64,000 bases of DNA from Sordaria brevicollis (GCA_033439795.1 JAUTDP010000001.1:2542001-2606000), one strand, 5' to 3'. Shown: positions 14,201 to 27,031, numbered from the stretch's first letter. The notes: generated by a model from the sequence alone, not told the origin. Translations and numbers: made by a program.

Positions 14201-15845
14201 CCTGAGATCCAGGCCTGTCAGGTCCCTGCACTCTGGGACATGTATGTTCAAGAAGTAGTGTGGTAAGGATACCCAAGAACCGAATGTCAATTGTCTCTGT
14301 AGATATGAAAAGGACGGGATAAAACGAACCAGAAGGAAGGTTTGGTTCGTCCGCTCCGTCCCGGCTTAATAGTGCACCACGAGCATGTTGTGGTTTTGAT
14401 TGGGCAAGGAATAACTTGTGCTGGTTAGACGCATATCGCTGTACGGGTGGATGGTAGGGAGGTGTGTAACATGACCGATAAATACACTATTTTGTAACTT
14501 ATACCACCCGCGGCTCGTATTGGAAATGGACCCATTGTCACTGCAGCAGCTTACGTCTAGATCCAAAATCTGCAAGTCAATCTCAGAAACTGCACCTGAG
14601 AGTTCATAAACCTATGAGGGAGTAGTTGCTTCCTTTCATATCTAGCAAAAAAGGGAGATGGTTGAGCCAAGGAAGGAAAGCACCATCAAGACCTGAACAA
14701 AAAGACAGACGGCAGGGCGGGAAGGTCCCAGGTCACAGGGCGTAATGTGTATAGGGGTGTGGCTCTATTCATTCACTAACGGACACTGGGGGTGGTACCT
14801 AACCCCCTGTACCTACCTTTAGGTTGCCCTGGCCTGGCGGGGGAGGTCGATCGTTTTAGGGTGGGAACCCTTCCGATCGACAAGCCACACCCAACCACGA
14901 CCGACAATGAACGTCCTTCACAAATCTTCAATACCGAACCATGCATGTGTTTAGTAAATACTTGCTCCCAATCATCACTCCGTCCTCTTTGAACGTCAAG
15001 CCGACTCGGTCCCCCTCTCCCTCTCGGATTACGGCTGGCCTCTCTCCAGATGGCCCAGTCACTTCTCGAGTCCCCCCTCTAACCTCCTTCCTAACTGACA
15101 ACCCGGGACGAGGACTGGCTGTGACAATCCTTGACAGTGCAGGTATGTCCATGGGATGCCAAGACTTCTGCTGCTGTGGAGGGTGGAAGAGGGAGAGCCG
15201 AGGTGAGAGTGCGGGTACCCAGGCGACATGTACCAGATACTGACCAAAGGACGACACCTCAAACATTTTGCCTGCAGTTGCGTGGGAGGCTGAGGCGTAG
15301 GTACGCTATCGAAGACTTGTGGTATAGGTACGTACCCATTTCATTCTCGCTTGCATCTATGATTATCCATCCTCGCGCAGCTCTGACCGACCGCGAACCT
15401 CAAAACAGAAACTGGGTTTTGGTGCTTCCAGTCATTTTGCCCCCAAATAGAGCTATCTTCACATCCTTCAACGTCACCAGAGAACCCCAATCATATGATC
15501 CTTCTGGCAACGATGATCACATCTGAACACTGTTTCAATGGCTGGCTCAAAGTTGACCAGGTGAGGTAGCTATGGACTAATCTTTCAACTGGAAGTGCGA
15601 ACTGGGCCCAAAGAGGCTCGGCTCCATGCTCTCCCTCATAATAGTCTCGACGTGGCTGATTCGGTAGAGAGCATATCCCGCGATCTAAGCGAATCAGGAA
15701 GGAATATGCAGAACACCAGCCTGACTTTCCTAAGGAGAGGGAGCGGGAAGAGCACAGATATAAAGTGCGAAAAGGTCCAGGTATCTTCTGCGAGGCGGGC
15801 CTCCTGTGGCAGCAGCCTTGGTACCACATGGAAACCGAGACATAT
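2278..15845. other. Long intergenic region (13.6 kb) without a supported gene
   Basis: I find no open frame with a recognisable domain on either strand. Short overlapping frames of 60-140 codons occur everywhere in all six frames, as expected for DNA of this composition. The part just right of 2278 should contain the promoter of the DUF92 gene. Isolated promoter-like features occur, for example a TATA-like GCTATATAAC near 7182-7191 and pyrimidine-rich runs near 6930-7130, but no coding frame follows them convincingly. The near-palindrome AGGTACGTAC recurs (about 7792, 8008). A weak Pol III B-box-like string at about 4318 does not fold as a tRNA. Small, multi-intron or lineage-specific genes could have been missed. 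Confidence 0.5.
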
Positions 15846-16035
15846 AACCATCTCCTCACACCACCTATGCATCTCTTTATATATGTCCTTCCCCAGACCA
15901 TCATCCCATCTTTTGTCTTGCCTTTTACCTACGTCCTCACCCCACTTTCGCATCGCCCTCTAGTCTGTGCGCTCTTCTTCCCATTGTCTTTGGACATGTC
16001 AGACACTACGGTGTCAACAATCCACCGTGACTATA
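15846..16035 (+). promoter_or_regulatory. Putative promoter / 5' leader of the zinc-finger transcription factor
   Basis: The stretch upstream of the ATG at 16036 is strongly pyrimidine-rich (about 15846-15990), a common feature of fungal core promoters, and includes a TATA-like TTTATATATG at about 15876-15885. That is roughly 150 nt upstream of the start codon. The ATG context (ATA before ATG, A at -3) is favourable. The placement is inferred from position and composition only. Confidence 0.35.
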
Positions 16036-17544
16036 ATGCCTGGCCAAGCGCAGAAATCACTCGGATTCTGGTGTACGGTCTGTGGAAAGAAGTTTACGAG
16101 GAAGGAGCATTTGGAACGCCATATTCCTCATCGTAAGAGCCCCTAGTCACTTGATCCTCTCTAATGATCATGCTCTTGCTGATCATGGCTCAGATACTGG
16201 CCTCAAACCGTTCGCTTGTAACGAGTGCAAGGTGTTCTTCGGTCGACAGTGAGTCCATCATTCCTTGTTTATACGGACGATTTGCTGAGACGTGCCTCAA
16301 ACAGGGATCTCCTCCGACGACACGAAACCATATACCACTGCATCGACAACGGCTCAGGCCCAATTCGTACCCGACCCGGTTTATATAAGGATATCGCCTG
16401 TGAAAATTGCTTCAAAGCCAAGTGTCAGTGCGACAAGCAGAAACCTACCTGTGGGGCATGTGAAAAGAAGGGTATCAAATGTGTCGAACGTATATCCAAA
16501 AGAGTGGTGAAGCAGGGGGCCAGGGCCCGTCGTGCACAAGGATCGCAAGTGCCTCCTCCGCCCGCTCAGCCCGATCTAAACCGTGCACGCGCCCTTTCGG
16601 CGCCAGACGTGAGGAATCAACATCAAGTCGCCATGGGAACTTCCATGGAAGATGGCATGATTGGTCCCAACACGTACCTGGAAGGGGACCCAGACAGTTC
16701 GGCGCCTTCCGACGGACTTTTGGCCGACTTTGAACTATTCAATCACCTATACGGCACTTACCTGAACTATAGTCACGAGGATCTAAGTTTCGATCCCAAG
16801 ATCGGCGGTTTAGGTTCTCGGCATGATCTCTACTCCGGCCTGGATGGCCTAAGTTCAAGCTCATCCGTGGACATCCCCATGGAGAGCATCAACGTGGACA
16901 ATCTTGGAGGGATCGTGGAAATGTCTGGCTTGCGGGGCTATTCAGGGTTCACAACGATGGACAACACCCATCACCACCATCTTGCGAGACACAACCGCAG
17001 CACTTCTGTCCAGCACAGCAACCAGACCTTTCCACCGAGACTTTCTAACCTACCACATGATTTCTTTCAAGGCCTAGAGGCAATTCCGCAGCCAATCCAA
17101 AGCAACGGAAGCACCCTACGTCCGTCCGGTCAGCAACAAGACACCTTCCACGTCTACGATCAAATCAGTGACAACGTTGTAACGTTCCCTTCTGCCATAT
17201 CTCAAGAGGCCTTCCCGCATCTTGAGCATACCAAGGACAGCATAGCCATCTCTTCTCCCACATCTCATCAGAATCTCGGTTTTGTCACTTCTCATAGTGT
17301 TACTTCGCAAGCCAGCACCAGTCCCTCCCCTCCACCTTCAGGCCGCCACACCCAACAAGCGGGGGACAAGACGACTACAGCAAGTGCAGAACTTTGGCAT
17401 AAGCTCAAGAGCACCTACAATAATGAGCCGCGCGCCCACCGACTAGATCTCAGCTTTGAGGATTTCATCACCCGTCACATAGCGCAACATGGCGATTCCT
17501 TTAAGGAAGGGAATAGCGCCTTTTCCCAGAGCATTTTAGTCTGA
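16036..17544 (+). CDS. C2H2-C2H2-Zn(II)2Cys6 transcription factor (short form)
   Basis: Three exons, 16036-16132, 16194-16248 and 16305-17544, are joined by introns of 61 nt (GTAAGA...CAG) and 56 nt (GTGAGT...CAG), giving 463 residues. Finger 1 spans C13/C16 to H29/H33, followed by the linker HTGLKPF. Finger 2 spans C41/C44 to H57/H62. Both introns interrupt finger coding, and only this splicing restores the two fingers in one frame. A Zn2Cys6 cluster follows, with cysteines at 83, 86, 93, 100, 103 and 110 (C-X2-C-X6-C-X6-C-X2-C-X6-C). After it come a basic patch (about 116-128), an acidic/aromatic stretch (about 169-214), a His run near 274 and a Ser/Pro-rich tract. It is probably a nuclear DNA-binding regulator; its targets are unknown. 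Proteins with this fungal DNA-binding combination often continue into a long fungal-specific regulatory domain. Here the frame stops after SFEDF...SILV, and I find no such domain downstream, so it is either a short paralogue or truncated. Confidence 0.9.
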
Positions 17545-18819
17545 GGCGGTTCTATCATACACAAGTGTACATATATGGAGTAGGGCTCTTCGGTCATGGG
17601 CCAGCATGGAAAGGCTGCGATGAAGGCGTTTTGACATTACAAATGAGCGAACCTGTTGGCAGTCATAGGCGAAATCTCATCTACTTTGCATTATATGCTA
17701 TTTTCCATCATGTTGAGGGAGCCACAGGCCACTGTTTCCATTTGGATACACACTTTTTGTTCTCTGTATGCGGTCTTGGGTAGATTCATGACCGCATGGT
17801 TTTGTATAGTACCACGCCAGGAATGAATATTATGTAAATAGCACCTGCCACACGCGTTTCAAGTTTTGACTCTTCTTACTGTACATCCTTCCATGGTCTT
17901 CATCGTTCCTGGCACAGAAAGCAGCGTCGTGCAAAGCTCGATCTGGAAACCTTGCCTTACGTTAAATGTGTCTTTGTGCTCCGGTCGATTTGCTGCCGGG
18001 AAGGTACACGAACGCATACACAGAAACACCGACACAAAACACCAAAATAGCAAGACAAGACAAGACAAGGACGAAACGTGGGGGATAGATTGATTACGGT
18101 CGTTCAAAAGCAACCCATCTATGGTTTGGATATTTTCCGAGGTTGTGCAAAGGGAAACAAATAAGGGTAGGGTTTTTGAACGTAACGAAACACAATGAAG
18201 CACAAAGCATGGATTAGGTTGGACTGGGATGGGGTCGGTGAGAGCCCTGGAGCCCTGGAGCCCTGGAGCCATGAGAGGCAACATTACACCATGGTGAGAT
18301 GGTAACATGGTAAGATGTAGCAGGGTAACAAGGTAACAACGATCAGGAGGGACAGACAAGAGACAGACATAGTGGTGGCAAGATCACTAACTTGGCTGCC
18401 CAACTTGGGCTCTGGGATATGAGAGATTCCAGACTCGAATGGCAGAAGTGGAAGCTTGCTGGAAGCTACCACAAGAGACATCATGCCACAATGAAGAAAT
18501 TCCATCAAGTCTGGAATCAAAAAGCGGCAGTCACGACCATGTTCTCTCAGCGAGCAAGGAAGGAGCATCCATACAGTTCCAACAATCTTTGAACCCCACG
18601 ATATCCCTCTTGGTAAGCCCCCTTGGTAAGCACCCCGCTAGCATTCTGCTGTTGTACTCACCATAGGCAATGTCATGTAATGCCATGTCTAGTCCTTTGG
18701 ATACTCGCGTTATCTCCGACGACAAACCTGGTCGAACGTCAGTTCCTTACTCTCGTCGAGCCTAGTCCAATCCAACCTCGGTCGAGGTTTACTTCATCCG
18801 ATCTGGTTTTGTGACTGTG
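17545..18819. other. 3' flank of the transcription-factor gene, intergenic
   Basis: It contains the presumed 3' UTR of the preceding gene. A minus-strand open frame at 18359-17859 has no recognisable features. Short low-complexity runs occur: an AAGAC-type run near 18050-18070, a GAGCCCTG octamer array at 18242-18270, and loosely repeated TGGTAA / GGTAAC strings at about 18292-18340. No gene is supported. Confidence 0.45.
18242..18270. repeat. Short tandem octamer array (GAGCCCTG)
   Basis: GAGCCCTG is repeated head to tail three times, followed by a partial GAGCC. No coding role is apparent. It is a microsatellite-scale repeat likely to vary in copy number. Confidence 0.85.
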
Positions 18820-19210
18820 CGTCTCTGCAAGGCCTGTACGTTTGAAAATGCGCAAAACTATAGGTATGCAAGCACTCCGCTAAAACTGCAGAAACGCTGC
18901 CCCAACTTTTGCGAAGGTTAGGATGAAACGTTTGCATGTCTATAAGTCTACCTAAATGCAATAACTCTGCCCCAACTTCGCAAAAGTTGGGATGAAACGT
19001 CTGCACGTTTGACGAACTGCACATCTTAAAGTCTGAACTTTTGGATGTCTGTAAAAGCGTAAAACTGCAAGGACTCCCTGCCACAACTTTTAGTTGCAAA
19101 GTCGAGACGAGACGAAACGTGAGGAAACGTCTGCACAGTTCCAACTCTGCATATTTGCAAAATCTGCAAGAGCAGGAACTTTGCCCAAAACTTCTGCATA
19201 TTTACACCAT
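18820..19210. repeat. Degenerate minisatellite with internal palindromes
   Basis: Diverged copies share the core TGCCCCAACTT...GATGAAACGT(T/C)TGCA, at 18898-18939, 18968-19008 and, more diverged, 19079-19139. Each is preceded by an A-rich CTGCA-containing segment. A weaker fourth unit lies at about 19160-19200 and a possible partial unit at about 18847. Spacing is about 70 to 110 bp. The cores carry an imperfect inverted repeat, for example AACTTCGCAAAAGTT at about 18974-18988 and AACTTTTGCGAAGGTT at about 18904-18919. The array is intergenic, about 1.3 kb downstream of the transcription-factor stop. Confidence 0.75.
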
Positions 19211-22200
19211 TCCAAGACTCAACTCAAAACAAATACTGCAACTCCAAATCATTCAAGCGGGATTAAGTGTAAGTTTGGTACTCGGCAGGTACCAATCTAG
19301 CTTGCCCCGATACGGGCATACCTTGATGGCCAGGCCATGCCTCGTTACGGTTGGTTACACACACACACACTCACAACCTTCCTTTTCTTTTTTTCTTATT
19401 GCCCCGTGTTACCCCAAACATAATCAAGCCATAGTCATCATCGAACGTTTTTTTCTCTTTCTTCCATCTTGTTCCCGAAAGTTTACCAAGTTTGGTACAG
19501 CCGTTTCTGACTCTTAACGCCTCAGGCTTACTCTCCCGACGTTCCAGAGTCCAAGAATCACACGTAAGAAACTGGTGGTGTTGTCTGGTGGCAGTTGGTC
19601 GTGGGAGAGTAAGGAAGCTTGGTAAGGGCGTAATCCCGAGGTTACAGCACACCGAAATGTTCGGAAAGAACGCCGGCCGGTGGTTCGGTGTTTTGAGTAC
19701 ATGTAAGCAACAGGGCTTTAGCCGCACCAGTTTCGAGTATTTTCGAAATCGTGTTGGCTATATTTTGCATGTTATCATCGATGAGTGCGATCTCTATGTC
19801 AGCGGCAAGTTGATGCCGAGCGAACTGCGAAAGCCGGAAACAACCAACATGTCATGAACGAAGGGAGGACTTAAGATTTCGACGGAGTGACTGGCCACTG
19901 GGATCGATCGTGTTACCAAATCGCAATATCAAGGATTGGAGGTCGAAGAGGTTACTATTTTAACTACTGGGTTAGGTTTGAGAGATCTGCTATGCTATGT
20001 CCTCAAGTGCTCTAGTAAAATCAGGGAGTAAAACCCAGATTGACACATCTCTTCGTAGGTTGTTTGGTGCGCGCAATCATGATTAACATGATTCCCATGC
20101 ACTGGACTTCCAGTCGATGAGACGGTGTCAGATTAAGCTTCAAAAGTCCGAGCTTAGCTTCCCTCCCTATTAGCGTCGATCCTGCCTCCCTCCAATGACA
20201 TGGAGAAGAGACGAAACGGAAAAAGACCAGGGGTATTGTACCTATGTTACAAGGTCACCTCTTGCAAGGAGTGTGTATACCCCTGCCTATCGAAGCTTTT
20301 GTTAGTAGTAGAATGTTCATTCTTGACCAATCCGGTGCCATCGTCATGGACAAGAGAGGGTGTGAATCGGATCGTAACGGTTGCCTTTTCGGGATTAAGC
20401 CGCTACATGTGTAATTTGAACTTGTTCAGACCGTGGGTGTGTTGCCTCTTTTACCCTTCCACGCTGGTAGATGGTACATATGAAGCCTAAGCCCAATCAG
20501 ATGCCTCCAGGAGCGAGGGAGGGTGGCTAGGCAATGTGTCCCTGCGTGTTGAAAAGACGGGAAACAAATTGCGGTTCACGCTTCTCGGTTGTCATCCACT
20601 TGGAAGACTGTGTCGAACAACCCTTGATAAGGCGTGCTCTCGTTCGTACTACTCAGTCGGTGCTGGTGGGTAGAGGTAAGAGTGTATCAGTCTGTGTAGG
20701 AGGGAGGGATGGACGCGGGATGATACCGAAACCGCCGGGGTTTTTCAGCCCCAATACCTGGTCGTCGCTAGGGTGATTTAACATCTTGTGAAGAATATGC
20801 ACCAGCGAGCAGAGACTACCTAGGTATCTAGGTCATGGTAGAAAAGTTATGAGACCAATCAGCGCAGATGCGCATATCCGAGCGAATATGCTCCTAAACG
20901 TAAAAGCTTGAAGGAGCCAAAAATATGAAGCGGCAAGTCCACCCACAGTCTCGGTCATTGGGAAAGCCATTTATTTCCCGCTCTAAACGAGATTTTAGCC
21001 TTTCCAAGAGACAGGAATCGCTACCGGGGACATGGCGGAGGTTCTCGCCGCACGGGATTTTGCAGAAGACACTGTAAGACCACCCTCGATTAGCATTCGT
21101 AAAACTGCGTGCCAGAGCAGCGATCCAATTTTCTGTCATGTTTATCCACTCAAAAAGCAGTTGTGAAGAGATTGTGCTTGGTGCTTCCAGAAAAACGGCC
21201 AATCGGATAACTCACGGTATCAACTGGGAATTGCCAGACTTAACAGACACTGTCCTCAAGCTCAACTACGGATACCGTCAACTCACAGGCCCAGATCGAA
21301 CATACTCCGGACTCTCGGATAGACGTCCTTCCGCTGGTCTAGTGTACCTCGATGGCCAACATGCCTTCCAGCTCTCACAGTCGACACATGGAGATCGCCT
21401 TGTTTCTCGTCGGGCACTGGCAGACTCGGCTTTGAGTAGATCGGCTAGCTATCTCGTCGAGTTGCGGTCCCATGATTACCCCGTTCCCGGAGGCTGATGC
21501 GTTGTGCAAGGTGAAAACTCGCTCAAGAAGGCCGGAGAAGTGCCGAAGCGTACCACAGAGTGAATGATATTGCACGAGTGATGACTGTAACTGTAGTGGC
21601 TTGCACAATCGTGGAGCCACCGCAACACCACTTTTGCGTAGGCTCTTTTTGGCGGGGTTGATGATAGACCAAGCCCCAAAGGAGCGGCGTCGGCTCACGA
21701 TGACTTCCAGATTGTAAGTTTTGATCCGAGATGATAGAGGCACGGCGGGCGCTTTTTTGGATCCCGAGGGAACACGGCAGGGACTAGTCATGGGTAGCAT
21801 GCTGTCAATGCTGGTTTCCCTGTTGCGCATGCAGACCGGAAGGCCGGGAACTTTGCACGAGGCAGGGGTTGGTCCTCGTCGTCGAGGGAGGCCATGAGGC
21901 ACTCTCAGAGTTCCAAGCCGTGAATCTTGGGCCTGTCGTGACCTTGATGACGCGGGGTATCGAGAAGACTGACCAAAGAAGCGGGTGGCCGGCTGCGGGT
22001 GCGGGTGCGTACGGGGAGCACAACAGACGACAACACACGGCCGTAAACCCGCAAACCTTGCGAAGTGTCTATAGACTGCTCTCTAGCGTGCCCAGTGCCA
22101 GATGCAATGATGCGGTGATGGCAGACAGGAAAAGTCGAGGAAGCGGCAACCGCGTGATTTCCTTTCTTATTTTACACTCGTGTTGGAATCTTGTATTATC

Positions 22201-22918
22201 GTGGTCAGGGTGGGCGCGGGCCACAGGCTAAAGTCGCAACGAGGCCGGCGAACCACGGTTCGGGGACCTGGATAGGGTAACGGCGCATATTGCTTGTTGC
22301 TTCGTCGATCTGCCGTGAGGACGAGGGAAGGAGGCCGTACGCGGCAGCTAATTGCTTCGATCCTTTACGGAGACTGACGCAATACGGCGGCGCGAGCTCC
22401 CAGGGCGAGGAGGACGGATCTCGTCTCATGTCGACGGCGTGGTTGCTGCTGGAGGTGCTACTGGGGGTGCCTTTTCTTCCATCATGTCTGCGAACCAATA
22501 CCATAGCGGCTCGTGGCGTGCCGGGAATATCTGATGATGCATGGGGATTCCGTCTCGTTTGATTGTTTTAGATTGTATTATTGGCATCGGAATGCGCGAC
22601 AAGTCGCCTGTCGTCGATTTGTTGCTGCCATCGGGCCATCGGGGCTTCAGCCTTCGGAATTGAGGTCGACGAGCTCGAAAAAGTGGTGGTTGTTCAATTT
22701 GGATTTACCGATCGCGAACTGATCGGTCAATTGAACGCAGCAAGATGCAGTGTAGGAGACGGGGTCGTGGATCGTGTGTGTCTGTTGTTGATCAGGCCTG
22801 CACGTTTCCGCGATGCTGCAGAAGTTGTTTCTGGATCGAGCTCATGGATGTCATGGCGAGAGTTGGGATGAAAGAATTGGCCTGGACAGGAACGGGCATG
22901 CGAGATTGGTTAAAGCAA

Positions 22919-23079
22919 TAACACAGAGCCCTGCGTTAACGCAGCTCGGCGCTAACGCAGCCTGATCAAGCCCTGTTCCCAGCTCATTTCCAGCACGGGG
23001 ATCGCCAATGAGCTAGCTAGTTCAGTGCAAACGCAAACACCATTAACAGAAAATAAGCTTTGACAGGGCCACTGTGTTA
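22919..23079. repeat. Small inverted repeat with GTTAAC palindromes
   Basis: TAACACAGAGCCCTG at 22919-22933 is matched in inverted orientation by CAGGGCCACTGTGTTA at 23064-23079. Just inside the left arm lies a perfect 14-bp palindrome, CTGCGTTAACGCAG (22931-22944), followed by the related GCTAACGCAG (22951-22960). GTGTTAACGCTAGC follows at the right edge. It may be a relic of a very small terminal-inverted-repeat element, but I find no convincing target duplication. Confidence 0.5.
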
Positions 23080-26000
23080 ACGCTAGCTTACCAATTCGAC
23101 GTCATTGGATCCCGTCCCCGGAAGGCCGCCGCCGCCCGCCGCCCGCCAGCCCTCGGGCCCTTGCCATCGACCGAGATTGTTTGATCCTCTCGAGGTTGTC
23201 ACCACCAAGTACTCCAAAGTGTCACCACACAACACATCGATTCGACCCGTTATTTCCAAACAACTCCCGTCGGAAGCAGAAGCCATTATTCTTCACATTC
23301 ATCATGATATATCCTGGGTTACACATGCTCAGCTCATTATCTTCGATAACCGTAATCTCCTCGCAAGCCTTTATCTTTGCCTTGCAGCGGATAAGTTATC
23401 GTGAAGCCTTCACACTTCATTCGACGGTACCTACCTACTCAACTAACCAGATCAGGTACTTAACAGCGACCACCGACCGGACGTCCGTGGGGATATCAGA
23501 TAGTATCTCCCCTACGGCTCGAGACCATCTTCTTGGTTCCCGGAATCGGATGTTACCCATATCGGCATTTTGAACATTTCCATCCTCAAATCGATGCCGA
23601 TTCACTGCCAGGAGCTGGCCATTAGCCAATCTTGACCACTTGTCTCTGTTTCATCCAGTAGACACTGCAGCGGAAAAAAGTCCGCACCTTCCTGTCTCGG
23701 ATGTCAGGTTGACAGTCATCCACCATCCTCCGTCTCTCACGCCTGGACTCTCCTACCTCTAGGTACACACTTCACACCCACACAAGTGGGCGTTCACAAA
23801 AACACTTACCCATACAAACTACAACTCTGTGGCGCGGGAAGCCTCTCCGATAGAGCCATAACAAAGGCCTCTCAGGTTCGGCACTTCACGTGTTGAGTAG
23901 GTATGGCGCTGGCGCATGGAAGCTTTCATTTCATGGCGTAATTAACAGTGGTCGGCTACGACGTGGATACCCTTTTCGTTCACTAAGCTCTTGCTCCAAC
24001 CTTTCCATGGATGATAGCAACACTGAAACAACAGCCACCAACCCGAGACCCGAATCAAGAGCAGCAAGCCACAATATCATACAATAACCAAGAGCTTCAA
24101 CCGACCAATCTGAATGTCTGCCGAACGAATACGACGGATCTCCAAGAAGCCAGTTCCTGATTACTTGTTTACAGAGCTACTGTAACACTCGCAAGCATGG
24201 ACAGATCCAATGGTTATCCAAGAAGCGAAGTCTTTCCCATGGCCCCGGGAATGGGATGAGCACGGCATCTGTTGAGAACATCAAGATATTGGGCCAATGT
24301 AACAAGTTCGTGGGGTCTGTATTCCAGAGTTCGGGTAAGTGAATAATGGTCGAAGTCTCTCAAACATGAAGATAACAAGGTCACAAACAGCTTAGGCCAT
24401 TGTAATCATGACAGTGTCACTATTATCTACGATGTGAGAGTGTACCAGTTACATGAGCCAACGTCTAGTTTGATTCTTCGTCGTCTGTAAACGACCAGAT
24501 ATTCCCCATTACTGGATGAGCCACGAGAAAACTGTTCAAGTGAACTCTTCACACTCGGGAAGGCCGGTGTTCTGAGAACCAGGAAGTTGCGTCCCCTGTG
24601 CGTCTCAAAGCGATCCTCACTCACATTGCATCGCTTTCATGTTCTTCATCCGAGGCCTTTGGAGCAAGGCGAATAACTGAAAAAGAGCAGATTGAAGGAG
24701 TCAGGAAGGAGCGTTGACCATCGATTACATTCTGAATTAAGCAAGCGAAATGAACGCATCTCGTTATTTGCTTCCCTTTGTGTAAACACAATCCGTTCCT
24801 TGACATCATGGTTGGAAACCGTGACAGTAAGTAGCAGTTGTAAGTCTCTCTTACACACTCCAGAGCTTCAAGAACGGCAACCGCAATCTTCATGTCATGG
24901 CTGCTTCCCTTCAATTGTACAACTACACGGCTAGTAAGGACTGACTACGAACGTCTGGCACCTGCCTTGACTAGCCTATCCCGGTTGAACAAGTCGGCCC
25001 TGGACGATGTAGGAGCGAGTGTCCTGTCAACCGCCTCCGCTCATGGTGGTCCCTTTTCTACTCCTCTCAACAAAAGACGACGAGTCAAAGTACCTATACT
25101 TCTCATCCTCAGATGTTCTAGCTCACACAGACGTCAGTTACATGAGAGGACAAAAAGCTTTCAAACTTGGCTTCGCTCACTCGGTGTGCATTTTCCTTCC
25201 TGGAGAACTTATAGCTTGACGAAACTCAAAGAGCGCCTTACTCACAAAACCCGAGAACCTCACCCATTGCAGAGAAACGCAAGACCGGAAATACGGAGGT
25301 ATCTCCATGCACAATCCAGAAGCAAGTGAGTCTCGGGTTTCACAATTTTATCTCCAACCACACTCCTCCTTGGACAAAGCATCCAGAATCTTACTGTCCA
25401 CAGCTCCACGGGCCACACTCTACTACGCAATCATCACAAAGCGCCACCCCCAGTTTGGACCGTTCACGGCAATGGCTTACTTGCTTTACTTCTCTCCGAG
25501 CAGCCGCCACCTCCACGACTCTGGCCCAACGACATCAGTGATCGAACTGTGGCGGCCAGCCGGTCTGACTGGCCGTACTCCCTCCACTAAGTAAGCTGAT
25601 CTAGCATGTTTCCATCCATGACCGATCGCGAAGATGGGTGGCTGCGACGACAGATGTGGCGTCCACAGCCAACCAGGCCGTTATCTCGAGCATGTGGGCA
25701 GGACTGGATATCCACACCGAGTTGAGCCGCTGACGATGGGTATCTTTGGTGGAACAGTGAGTTGGAGGTGTGTGTGGGTGAAAAGAATCCACGGGTGTTT
25801 CTCCCACGTTCTTCCTTTCTCTGCTTTCTATGGGCAAATCCACTGACAAAGCCTCAGCATGTGTCTTCTTACCACAGAGTGGGGTTTCTGGTTCGCACAC
25901 CATCCAACACCATCATGAGATTGTCAGATAAATGGCGTCTGTAAGGTACAATCTCTTGATACTACCCACTGACTCGAGTTCTGTCCACTGTACTTCTATA

Positions 26001-26968
26001 ATATGGCTCCTTGAAAGATAACGCTACTGTTGACCCCGCTGACATATCGCTCCTTAGGTAGGCTGCTCGGGGAAGCACGAAATCCAGCAAAGGAGCTCTT
26101 AGCTCGAACTCCATCCAACTGTTCCCTTTTGACACCAACACAACATGTTGGTCATGGTCCTACAAAACACCAGGCGTCACGCAAAGCAGACCAGCAGTGA
26201 CACGATGAGCACGATTACGATTGTACCAACCACCATCATGCCAAGTGTCCGGCGTCGCTCACCAAGTACCACATACCTGTTTGCAACGGCGTACGAACCA
26301 TACCCAAGGGTAAGCACTCTTCAAATCATCCACGACTCCAACTATCATCTTCTCGGGATGGCGTCCCCACGTGCCCGCCGCCCTCCTGCGGATGGATGGG
26401 AACACCGTCTGACTGGAAGGCTGACCCTCAAGTCTCAATGGACCAAGTCCACTATACTTGAGGCAACGAACCACCAGTCCATTGGACCATACCGAATGGC
26501 CTGTGAGGTTTCTTCCTGAAACACTGCGTCATGTTGAGCACCTATCCCGGCCCTCGACATGAGGCAACCCCATCGCACGCATAGCTACAGGATCGCGTGC
26601 CAACCCGACATCAACTCCAACAACCCGGGATAGCTTCTAGAATAGAATACACTGGCATATGTGTGTCTGTCAGCCACTGTGTTTGTGTTTCGGTAACGCC
26701 GGAAAGGAGCTATCCCGGGAAAGGCTCACTGCAAACTTGAAATGCTGGCCCTTGACGAGGATGCTGACCAGAGCGCAGTTGTGATGCCCATGTCTCTCGT
26801 CTCCCTTTCCTGACGATTACCATCATCACCACCCGCTGTATTCTATTGTCCCAAAGGAAAATAATAACGAAAACCTCCGCTGACTTATCCATCGGGTACG
26901 CCTATCTTTGCCGATTAACGTACCTCTCCCTACCGATACTCGCAGCGCCGTACACTAGCCTTAATCAC

Positions 26969-27031
26969 CACACCCATTCGGGTAACCCCGACCTACGGTA
27001 CCCGAGATGAATCATGAGACGAATGGGTGTG
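26969..27031. repeat. Perfect 12-bp inverted repeat (hairpin)
   Basis: CACACCCATTCG (26969-26980) is exactly complementary to CGAATGGGTGTG (27020-27031), with a 39-nt loop. An alternative inner stem, CGGGTA/TACCCG (26979-26984 with 26999-27004), shares part of the left arm. It lies about 150 bp left of the MITE at 27182. No coding context is seen, and no T-run follows that would suggest a terminator. Confidence 0.6.
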
